Shown here: in pieces, positions 37,051 to 45,999 of the stretch | How positions within the stretch are numbered: position 1 is the first letter of the stretch | How the letters are laid out: each line of letters opens with the position of its first letter | Assembly: GCA_029449235.1 (NCBI GenBank) | Contig: JANATG010000009.1 | Span: forward strand, 1,488,001 to 1,552,000 | DNA length: 64,000 nt | Source of the DNA: Linnemannia schmuckeri | Lineage: Eukaryota > Mortierellomycota > Mortierellomycetes > Mortierellales > Mortierellaceae | Direction of reading: 5' to 3' | Position numbers and translations under genes: made by a program | The notes under the pieces: model-generated | The model's database searches: none | What the model was told of the DNA's origin: nothing | What the model saw: the letters and a program-made list of their open reading frames with translations, nothing else

Positions 37051-39740
37051 AAAACACGATGTTATCATGCACTGCGCCCTTGCATACACCTATTTGTCCA
37101 TACCTTGAATTGTTCTGCCGCTTCAGAGACCATATTGCTGGCGACATCAAATGCCAGCGCCAAGGCCTTTGCCTTCTTGGCCTTGTCATATTGCGAGAGG
37201 ACCATGGGTTGTACTCCATGAGTGATCTTGAAGTGAACGGTCCTGAAATTAACATCTACCACTCCTTGAAGTGGACTGACCAAGTTGTCTGCACGCAAAT
37301 CGCGTTCATATCTCAAGTGTTGTCGCTTCAGAGTTTTATGCCAGCTCTCAACAAGATTGTTGGTATTTGTGTGCTGGTTGTTCTATTGCATGAATAAATA
37401 TGATAAATGTAGAAAACATTTCTGTTAGAGCGCCTTTGCATTTTCTTGCTCAAATGGAGAATGCGTATGATACAGCTATTTCATACCCCACGAAGGTAAA
37501 GCACCCATTTGGCCAACTTCTTAGGCGCCATCCATTGCTTTTCCAGATATGATATCAACTTAGTGGCAAAAGGAAACAAACTCCGAAAGTTATTCAATTT
37601 TGCTTGAAGCTCAATCTCTAATGTGGCATATCGAATGGCATTAAGAGGCCCACACATAACAGTGCTGTTTTTCACCTAAGGATTCTCAAAAAGTTAACGC
37701 GTATTAGAAAAAGCAAAATTCATTAGCAAATGTCAGATACAGTGCGGAGCATAAATTGACAAATACTCAATGTAAACAACTTCTTTACTCACATCGTAAT
37801 GTTGTCGCATCTTCCTCTCCCACACCTGCCCTCTGTGAAAGGAGCAGTAATAAATGTCACGTGCATGAAAGAATTGATCCAGTGCTTCGGTTTCTGCCAC
37901 GGGGCAGTCCACCATAAACTTGGTATTGAGCTTGCACTCGTCTTTCAGCCATATTAGCCACTTTCTCAAAATATAACTACTGTGTAATAAAAAGAATGAC
38001 AAATTGAGTATACTTCCAATGGTAGAGAAGATAGATCTTCAAAGCAAATGAGAGAACCAAACTTAGATATGGGCTCTGAAAAAAACGATCACTTATGTTG
38101 ATTCAGAATTGCAAACCATGAATGCAATTGGTATTTCCGTGTTCGCCTTTTGATATCTGACGATAATGGTGAATAAATAGGCGCATGCAAAGTCTCCCTC
38201 TAGGTTCGGTTTATTGTGCCTTTCAACCAAAATGAGTTAAAAAATTAACCGTTAATCCAATTGTGAGCGGAGTTTCCATGGGTTTGGAACAAGAGCATAG
38301 TCATGAATAGCTGGCTAATCGGGATTTAACGGCCGAATAAAATATTTTATGTGAAACGCGCAATAAGATGGACAGCATCAAAAACGCCCATGCATGTAAA
38401 TATTGACACTCACCCTGAGCTGAAGCTATGTACATCAGGCAAGCATAAAGTGCTGTGGAAACTCGGCAACCTGATCCATGAACATACTCTTGCCTCCTTC
38501 CTGAACAATGAGATCAAGCCAGAGCTTTACACTCATACCAACGTCCTGCGACTTGCGGGATCCCTGTGTCTTTTGACGATAAGCAACCATTCGGACATCG
38601 TCATATAACATATAAAGGCATGAAGGGATATGACCTAAGCCTTTTCGGTCTTCGAGCTATTAATGGAAGAACACAAAGGCGCAGAAAAAGGAAGGGGAAG
38701 AAAGGAACGTGAAATAAGTTAAGCGAAAAGTGAGGAAAGTGAGGAGGAGAGAGTACAACAGGAAAAGGGGATAATGAACCAGAGAGCGTGAAGGGCAAGT
38801 GGACAAGAGAAGTAGTGGTAGGGACGGGGATGGATCAGTGAATGAGGATCTTTTTTGGTAATGTACAGCTATACAAATACAAGTGTCTGGCAAGGTTTGT
38901 AGGGAAAGAGCGCAACCGAAAGAAAAATTGAGAGAGAGAAAGTGAGAGAAAGAGAGAGAGAGATAGAAAGAGAAAGAGAGAGAGAGATAGAAAGAGAAAG
39001 AGAGAGAGAGATAGAAAGAGAAAGAGAGAGAAAGATAAAAAAAAAAGAAAAGGGAGTAAAAATAATACAATAAAGAGGAATGAGGAACATACCAAGTTAA
39101 GAGTTTTCTTGCCCAGGCGCAATTGGGCTCGGATTGCCTTCCAGTCCTGATCACTAGCAACTTTTGCTTTGGTCCACTCAAGCTCGTTTTTACCTAAGGG
39201 CAGGTTTGATCTTACCTGTGCCGAATCTGCATGGTTGTGACACCAATCATACTCCACCTCAACAACATCACAAGAAACAAGCTCTTTCATTCTAATTTGC
39301 GCAGAACAGTTGTTCCCCACAGACTCTCGACCGATGCCTAACTGTTTTCAAGGACGATGTCGTCTGCAAGTCGAAAGCTCCAATCGTACTTCTTTGGTTC
39401 ACCCGGAGTACCAGGAACTGTTTTGAACGCCCAAAGCTCTTTGTCCATACTCTCGCTATCAATTTTTATGTCTCGACAACCTCCTTCCGACCTGTATTCA
39501 AACTACACGGCCATTCGCTCATTGTACCAAAATGACTTAAACAAAAGAAGACAGAGCCATTTGACGCTTGATCAACTTGTGTTGTATAACAACACGAGCA
39601 ATATCGTATCCGAATTCATCACCACTCATTTTGCGTTTCCAGACTCTCTCTTCGCCCGAAATAGGGAAAGGCTCAACAGCTTGGCGCGGATCAAAGTCGT
39701 TGAATGATAGAAATACACCTCTTACTCGCAATCCGCTCAT
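36507..39740 (-). pseudogene. Decayed Mutator-like (MULE) transposase with SWIM zinc finger
   Basis: Recognised by its parts in order on the minus strand. An N-terminal exon from 39740 holds RVRGVFLSFNDFDPRQAVEPF. A segment from about 39,490 (EYRSEGGCRDIKIDSES, then VEYDWCHNHADSAQV) runs to 39,098. An exon from 38656 has DDVRMVAYRQKTQGSRKS. A fragment near 38,110-38,230 reads PIAFMVCNSES. Next come KFMVDCPVAETEAL and ARDIYYCSFHRGQVWERK (37,790-37,980), NTNNLVESWHKTLKRQHLRY (about 37,310-37,370) and a SWIM finger (CACAEYIRHKVPCKHMY, about 36,890-36,950). I see at least three breaks: a frame jump near 39,350 (DDIVL to KQLGIG), a stop/frame loss after QHFMLA near 38,440, and a slip at an A8 run near 36,617, after which the conserved tail TPQFMQTVVAGLERTLLE reads in another frame to 36507. 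No terminal repeats found. Confidence 0.75.
38932..39035. repeat. 24-bp AG-rich minisatellite in a MULE intron
   Basis: A purine-rich tandem array on the plus strand (GATAGAAAGAGAAAGAGAGA-type unit) with a 24-bp period, about 3.5 copies; the GATAG landmarks fall near 38,962, 38,986 and 39,010. It lies between two MULE coding segments and so within a former intron. Confidence 0.75.
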
Positions 39741-39862
39741 GATGGGTGGGACAAGGTGTGTATAGAGAAAAGAGAAAGGCTAGAGGAGACAAAATGTGAG
39801 AGAGAAAAGGGAGAGAGAGAAAGAGGAAAGCAACGCAAATGAGAAGAGGTAAAAATTTTCAA

Positions 39863-40141
39863 TGGCATTGACACAACTCCGTTCTTGGTGCATCACTAGG
39901 CACGTATGGATAACTGAAGAGAGGATGAAAAGAGATGGATTACATTGTTCATTGCTCGCTGTCCCATCCATGCAAGGTGCATGAAAGAGAAAATGTAGGA
40001 TATATAATTTCCAGTGGCATTGACACATCTCCTTTCTTAGAGCAGCACTGGGCGTATATGGCTGATCGAAGAGAGGGAAGAAAGGACATGGAATAAATTG
40101 TGGATGGACTGGTTCTCTGTGTCATTCATGCAAGGTGCATG
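39863..40141. repeat. Degenerate direct duplication, units of about 120 and 127 bp
   Basis: Two diverged copies, 39863-39982 and 40015-40141, offset by about 152 bp. Both open with TGGCATTGACACA and close with CATGCAAGGTGCATG, with recognisable matches between. They sit in the 0.7-kb gap between the head-to-head MULE and fused-nuclease genes. A second, shorter array of about 27-bp units (CACACTCCTACCTTTCCTCTCC) lies at about 40,350-40,430. Confidence 0.65.
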
Positions 40142-40456
40142 GACCATCTTTTCAAAGTATAAAAAAGGGAAAGCTTCTTCGGACAGAAAAGAACGGATGG
40201 GGAAGAATGCGTGCATACCCATTTCTGGACAAATATAAAAGATGGATAAAAATGTTTACCGCGAGGCTTCTCGGTGACGTGCTTAGTTCGCCAATCAATC
40301 GCGCTTAAGTTGTAAGTTCGGCTGTCTTTTTTCTCTCTCTCCCTCCTTTTTCTTTCCACACTATCCACACTCCTACCTTTCCTCTCCACACCACCCACAC
40401 TCCTACCTTTCCTCTCCGCACTACCCATACGATTCTCACTTTTTCCTTGTCTGCAG

Positions 40457-43400
40457 GGGCATTCCCGCCTTATGGCAACACCTCCGAAGGGAGGGTCATG
40501 AGGCTACCCTGCTCAAGCACTTCCCTTCAACCCCTCTCCCGCCAAACGCTTTTTATCGCATCGATATTCTTGCCAGCTTTTATTCTACCATCCGACGAAT
40601 ACACACAACTTCGCTAGACCAGAACACATTCAACACCCTTTTCGAACAGCATCTTATTTCTCATGGAATCCCCAAAACCTCGTTCCTCTATATTGACGGA
40701 CCTTCCCCAGCTGAGAAGAGCGCGACTCGCGAGACTCGAGAGGCGAAGCGCACTCAGGCTTTGCAGAAGGCCCAGGCATGCATCGATGACATGGAGGTTC
40801 GAGTTGGTGGTCGGCGAAGGGTACGGAAACCCGACTTCAACAAACTATTCAAGAGCATCAGGGCCGCATTCTACTGGTCTCAGGAGTCCCGCACTTCATT
40901 AGCAGCATACCTGATCAATAACGGATGGAACGTCATCGAATGTCCTTCGGAGGCCGACATTGTCATTGCATCTGATTGCCAACCTAGCGATATTGTCGTA
41001 TCGGGAGACAGCGATATGCTGATCTACGATACTGTCAAGACTATATGGAGGCCATTGTCGAGAGGACGTTTCCTTGTCTACAAACTGGCAGAGGTCTTGG
41101 GCCACCTCGAAATCTCTTGAGCTAAACTCACCGCTCTGGGCATCGTGTCCAAAAACGATTATACTTCAAACTTGGCACGACTTGGCGTCATAACTAATAA
41201 TAAGATAGTAAAGTCGCTGGAAGAGACTGAAACAGGTAATTACAACTCTCGTTTTAAGCTTCAGCTCTCGCCTTAAACTCTTTTTATATACTAACCCTTC
41301 TTGACATGTTCTTTCTCACATTTTCACACAATGTGGCAGATGTCGAAAAACTGATCCAGCAGTATCTGGTCCATCCCGATGTCGTCTGCAAGAAGCCTAG
41401 TGCCACTCACTTCCAAGCATCTATGAAGGTGTTTGTCCACAGGCAGTTTACGGTTCCAGGCTCCACCATGCCACCACTAACGCCCGGCCAAGAAGCCACG
41501 GCTCAGGGCAGTGCCCAACAATGCAGGACCCTCAAGGATATTTTAGAGAGGCTGGGAGCTCTTCGCCTGCGACTACGCGAGAGCAAGAACAGGTAAAAAG
41601 ATGTACAGTCCCCTCTAACAATGTATCATTGTAACAATTTAAAATACAAAAGTCAATTTATTCGGGTTTCCTCGGGTTCCATAGCTGGTTTAGTAGGTGG
41701 TGGGGCCTCCTTTTGCTTCCAGCACCTTAGCTACTCTTTTATTCATCGATGCTATGAGATCTGTAATTACTTGCGGGGGGATGTTATCCCACTCCTCCAG
41801 AATGGCGGCAACCATTTCCTCCTTGCTGGTCGGCTGCCTTGGACGACTGTTAAGACGTCTCTTGAGGATCGACCAGATGTTTTCGATGGGATTGAGATCA
41901 GGAGAATTAGGTGGCCATAACATCTTTGGAACACCATTCTTCAGCCGCCAGTTTGTGGCGATTTTGCTTGTATGAATGGGCGCGTTATCCTCCATAAGAA
42001 GGGGGCTCTTTACTTGAGCCGCGAACCACCTCAGCTCATCCTCGTAGACAGTATCGACAAATCCTTGTGCTTTGTTGTTGTCGTTATCGAGAATGACCAG
42101 TCTTGATTTCTTTCCTCCAGCAATTGCTCCCCATACCTTGACAGTTGATCGACCGCTCCGGAGAAGTGGGCTAATATTCTTGAGCAGATACTTCTCGTCC
42201 TTGGTGCGCCAGAGAAGGACTTTTCTGAAGCCTTTGCCTATTTCAAAGCAACACTCGTCAGTCCAGATGATCCTCTCCCAGTCAATCCATGTCCAATTGG
42301 CTTTATCATGGGCAAAGGTTAAACGAGCGGCTACATGCCTTGGCTCCAGACGAGGTTTCTTGACGGCAACGCGACAAAATATCCCCTTTTTGTGGAGAAT
42401 CTTGCGCACAGTGCATTTTGAGACTGGCTTGGGCGACATTCTGACTATCTCCTTAAGGCTGACGCGGTTGTTATCGTTCACCCTGTTGAGGAGCTGCTCG
42501 ACATCCTTCTCTTTAAGAATGGGTGGTCTTCCAGTTGGTTTTTTGGGAACAACGGTGCCTTCTTGCTCCCATTTTTTAATAATGGATAGGACTGTGGCAA
42601 TGTGGAGATTGTGGGTTTTGGCAATAGTGGAAGGAGTCGCACCGGCTTCATAGGCCCCGATGATGCGACCCTTGAGCTCAAGAGAATGGTGCTTGGGCAT
42701 TGTATATTGGGGGTGAAGTGGGATGGTGGTGGTGGAATGGTAGCATTGGAGAGGCTCCTTTTTCTTTTTATCGGAACGTTCGGAGGAGGTGATGGTGCTA
42801 GAATTTTCGAAAAAATAGTTCGTTTGAATTGGTCTTATGACCCTATTCATTGTTATTCTATTCCTTACAATGATACATTGTTAGAGGGGACTGTACATGT
42901 TGTTGTGCTTACTTTGTAGAGCCATTGATTCTGGTCAAACAGAGGAGCCTAAGGATGTTTTCAGCCGGTACAATACTGTCGATCGCCCTCCAGAACATCG
43001 CCCTCGTCCCCATGATTCTGGGAGACCGTTTAAGCACCGTCAGCGATTCGCCATCAAGACTCGCTCCCAGCTGAAGAAGCATGACCCTCCAGAGACCATG
43101 AAGCAGCATACGTTGAAGCCGTGGAAATCGCCACCAGAGTCTCCACTCGTTTCGTCGATCAACACCTCGCCACCCAAGACCACGCCAAAAAATAAACAGC
43201 GGAACGTGGCGACAATGAACAAAAAGGAACTTGTTGATGCGATGCAATGGGAACACCCTACTCGGACTCTTGACATCGGCACCATTAACGCCAACGCCAC
43301 TCGAGCTCTGAACAAAGGAGTTGACCAGGAGAACGCATCGACCTATCTTTCAGCAATCAAAAGGTCGCTCCGAGATGTTACCCGCATATCGTCGCGTATA

Positions 43401-45924
43401 AAGCGAACTGCTCAACGCGCCATTGGCCAGTACATCGAACGACTATCGGCGAACAACATCGATGAAAACGATGACAATAACAACAACGCTGCCATCACCA
43501 CTACTAACACCATAAATACCGCTAATGCCACTAACACCACCGATGCCACCAACACCACCGCAAATACCGCCAACTCCACCAACACCAAGATCCTCAGTAA
43601 AATCGACCGGAGACTTCCCGACATCCTTTGCCCTGCCTTCTCCGACAAGGATTTGGTCGCTAGCAGCAAGGAGGAGACGGTCCAAGAACCCGACGAACCC
43701 AAGGGGCTCGAGGAACACGACGACAGTCTGGACAAGAAAAACGAGGCACTATCGTTTCTATTGTCGCTCCTTACAGCCATACACTCCACCAAGCTTCCCA
43801 AAAAAAGCGGAATGGGTTTGCATGTTCGAAGTTTCATCGAACAGGCACAGGACTTCTTACCCGTCTTTACTGAGGGTAGAACTGCGGAGGAATATACCGG
43901 GTCTTCATTTCTGAGGTCTGCCGCCTTGCAGTTATCTGTCGAACTAAAAAAGCACTACAGGAATGGAGCGATCGATCTCCGCAGTAAGGTAAAAAAAAAA
44001 AAAAGGCTGAAGGCTGTAACTTCCATTCTACAACTAGTCTTTGTCATTGGCCAACTAGCTAACACACTTTTTTTCCCCCAAACAAAATAGATCGAAGTCC
44101 TCAAGCGCAAGAACCTTCTGCCTGCAGAAGCAAGAGATCACATCAACCCTCAAAGATCTGCGATAGAGAACTTCGTACTCTTGAACAGGGCCTGCGGGAG
44201 TGGTCGCTCGTTGGTGCCGATGTCGTCTCACGGTGTCAGGTTTATCAATTTGTCTGAGCTGGACCTAATCAAGATCTTCTGGCAAGATCTATCCTTGAGG
44301 CGTGTGCTTCAGTCATATGCCTTCCCGGATTTTCCAAGTTTGAAGCATCCCGATCGAGTCTCGCAGGCTGACGTCGGTCTTTGGCTTTCAACAACAACAC
44401 CCGGACTTCTTATCACCCGACTCCTCACCGACATTGGTCGATATTCAAAGGATGAACGAAAAAAGCTCCGAAACTACTCCAGGTCGACCTTCTTGATGCC
44501 CTTGGAGGAAATGAGGGGCCATGTCCAGAGTATCCGAGATGACGACTTTAAACCTGCCATCTATACCAAGGATGGCTATGTTCTACGAGGATCGATTCGG
44601 ACAGACGGGTTCCGGCTCCAGGTGCTTGCTTTCAAGTTGAATGAGTTCCACTCGGTCAAGTACAGAAGGTTGCCCGCGGATAAACTGCCTTGTCGACTTA
44701 CATCCACCCTTGGCGGCACGGATTACTTTTTGACGGAGATCAGGAATATAATTTCGACCAAGGAGGATGTTGCCCGGTACTGGGGCTGCGATCCCAAGAG
44801 TATCAAGATCCTCGGCATTGACTTGGGCCAAGCGTTTGTAGTCGGAGCAAGTGCGATTCTACCTCCCCGCGAGCAGTCTAGAGACCAACAAAAGCAAGAT
44901 CCTGACGTTGCCATGGAGTCGTTGCTATCGGATATCGAGAAAGCAGATGAGAATGAAGAAGTCGAGGAATCGTCGCCCAGATTCTTCAGCCTCGCTGTCA
45001 AGCAGAAGGCTGTCTATCAGCCTACTTTCAAACATAGACGATGGCTGGAGCATAGAAAGGAGCAGGCAGTTGAAGGGGGCGCCTCTATCAGAGAAATCGA
45101 GGCCAGTCTGCCAGCTCGCCATGGCCCAGAGGCAAACATCGACGACTACGTACGGAGAGAACGGGAGGTGGAGGCCCAACTCGATTCATTCTGTGGCAGT
45201 ATGGTCCTGAAGAAGCACAAGTGGAATGCCAGCAAGGCTCGAGCACAGGAGTACAAATCAATCGCCAACCGACTCCTGCAGCTTGTTGGAGGATCGACTG
45301 GAGCTAAGAGAGATAAGGACAACAAGGTCATCATTGACGTGGGTCTCGGGAAGTTCTCCTCCAAGATCAGGCTCTCGTCTTTGCACGAGTCCTTCCAGTC
45401 GTACTTTGTCCAGATGGTAAATAAGGAATCACACGCCAACTGTTTACTTCTCGCGCTTGAAGAGACACCTACTAACTTTTTGTTGCTCTTTGCCTCCTCT
45501 TTTTTTTTTTCAGGCCCGATCACTCGGCTACATCGTCGTCGGCGTGAATGAATATTACACATCAAAAAAATGCCCGACTTGTGGGGAGTTCGTTGGCCAG
45601 GTTGATCTCCGTCGACTTTATTGTACGAATTGTCAAAAATACATGCATCGAGATGTCATGGCTGGACACAATATCTGCAACATCATCCAAGGACACCTGC
45701 TCGAGCAAAAGCGACCGCTCTACCTCCAACCCGTAGACAACGACGGAAATTATCCTTGGATGCAGGACAAGCGCTGTTTCCAGCCCCGCGGAGAGCCTGG
45801 TAATCAGAAGAGGGGGTCAAACGAAAGGCGGCGGATGAGGGGATGGGAGGAAGCGAACCAAAAAAAAAACAGGAATAGCATAGTTTTTTCCTTTTTTAGT
45901 ACTTTTAGATCCAAATGTGTGTAA
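40457..45924 (+). CDS. XPG/FEN1-like 5'-nuclease fused to a Fanzor/TnpB-like RuvC nuclease (one in-frame stop)
   Basis: Exons 40457-41235, 41340-41592, 42920-43988, 44091-45416 and 45514-45924 join in phase (3,838 nt). If a leader exon ends in AT, the split first codon reads ATG and the protein begins MGIPALWQHLRREG, the canonical XPG start; total about 1,279 codons. N-terminal nuclease: acidic residues at D37, D81 (YIDGP), E166/D168 (ECPSEADI), D185/D187 (SGDSDML) and D235 (KNDYT) are nearly collinear with human FEN1 metal ligands. Linker: Asn/Thr-rich repeat near 43,490-43,590. C-terminal nuclease: RuvC-I Asp 945 (ILGIDLGQAF), E1156 (VGVNEYYTSKKCP), zinc ribbon CPTC...CTNC and RuvC-III D1190 (HRDVMAGHNI). 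The glutamate position fits the rearranged site described for Fanzor. TGA at 41118-41120 breaks the XPG half between D187 and D235. A Tc1/mariner element occupies intron 41593-42919. Confidence 0.85.
41118..41120 (+). other. In-frame TGA inside the fused nuclease
   Basis: The frame is open before and after this codon. Downstream the conserved helix-turn motif LGIVSKNDYTSNLARLG continues in the same frame, so this is a point nonsense change rather than a frameshift or missed intron. The nearest possible donor/acceptor pair would give an intron of only about 30 bp. The result may be a pseudogene copy. Confidence 0.8.
41606..41634. repeat. Left terminal inverted repeat of the Tc1/mariner element
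   Basis: 29 bp, identical as reverse complement to 42865-42893; preceded by target TA. Confidence 0.97.
41690..42700 (-). CDS. Tc1/mariner transposase (DD34E)
   Basis: Cut-and-paste transposase, 336 aa from the ATG at 42700 (MPKHHSLELKGRII), with an optional in-frame extension to 42850 that I think is untranslated. N-terminal paired-like helix-turn-helix domains (AYEAGATPSTIAKTHNLHIATVLSIIKKW) are linked by GRPPILKEKD, a GRPR-like hook. The catalytic triad is intact: D in WTDECCFE, D in LLMEDNAPIH and E in SPDLNPIENIW, with exactly 34 residues between the second D and the E, hence DD34E. It ends VLEAKGGPTTY. No stop or frameshift is present, so the enzyme may be active. It lies antisense to the host nuclease gene and does not share its ends. 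Confidence 0.96.
   Translation of the reverse strand: MPKHHSLELKGRIIGAYEAGATPSTIAKTHNLHIATVLSIIKKWEQEGTVVPKKPTGRPPILKEKDVEQLLNRVNDNNRVSLKEIVRMSPKPVSKCTVRKILHKKGIFCRVAVKKPRLEPRHVAARLTFAHDKANWTWIDWERIIWTDECCFEIGKGFRKVLLWRTKDEKYLLKNISPLLRSGRSTVKVWGAIAGGKKSRLVILDNDNNKAQGFVDTVYEDELRWFAAQVKSPLLMEDNAPIHTSKIATNWRLKNGVPKMLWPPNSPDLNPIENIWSILKRRLNSRPRQPTSKEEMVAAILEEWDNIPPQVITDLIASMNKRVAKVLEAKGGPTTY
42865..42893. repeat. Right terminal inverted repeat of the Tc1/mariner element
   Basis: 29 bp, exact reverse complement of 41606-41634; followed by target TA. Confidence 0.97.
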
Positions 45925-45956
45925 GCAAATACATGGATCGAGTTGTGGTTATAGGA

Positions 45957-45997
45957 GGCGCTACAATTACACACTTCGGTGACGTAATTATGGCGTC
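45957..45997 (+). ncRNA. Candidate structured RNA: long hairpin with TTCG tetraloop after the Fanzor-like gene
   Basis: Starting 32 bp after the stop codon, bases 45957-45970 pair with 45984-45997: 13 pairs including two G-T, one mismatch. Inside lies a second helix CAC(TTCG)GTG at 45972-45981, the very stable UUCG loop type. Fanzor and TnpB nucleases are known to use a guide RNA encoded next to, or overlapping, the 3' end of their gene, so location and stability make this a candidate scaffold. It could equally be a DNA palindrome at a transposon end. Expression and guide function are inference. Confidence 0.4.
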
Positions 45998-45999
45998 CA

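Larger units (their letters stand above)
41606..42893 (-). mobile_element. Tc1/mariner element, 1,288 bp, apparently intact
   Basis: Bounded by perfect 29-bp terminal inverted repeats (41606-41634 and 42865-42893, starting CAGTCCCCTCTAAC) and flanked on both sides by TA, the Tc1/mariner target duplication (41604-41605 and 42894-42895). It contains a single uninterrupted DD34E transposase on the minus strand. Removing it and one TA leaves a 37-39 bp intron with GT-AG ends between in-phase exons of the fused nuclease. It therefore landed in an intron and did not break coding sequence. Identical repeats plus an open transposase suggest a recent insertion. Confidence 0.95.

Noticed and set aside
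39357..39707. 117-codon plus-strand frame beside the fused nuclease
   Set aside because: The minus strand under it reads as MULE exons (EYRSEGGCRDIKIDSES, DFDPRQAVEPF) with fitting splice sites, so this frame is best explained as antisense shadow.
42701..42850. N-terminal 50-residue extension of the Tc1/mariner transposase
   Set aside because: The stretch is low in conserved features, and the ATG at 42700 gives the usual length of about 340 aa.
41606..42893. Idea that the Tc1/mariner element carries the Fanzor-like gene as cargo
   Set aside because: Its inverted repeats enclose only the transposase. The nuclease exons lie outside on both sides, so the element is nested in the nuclease gene.
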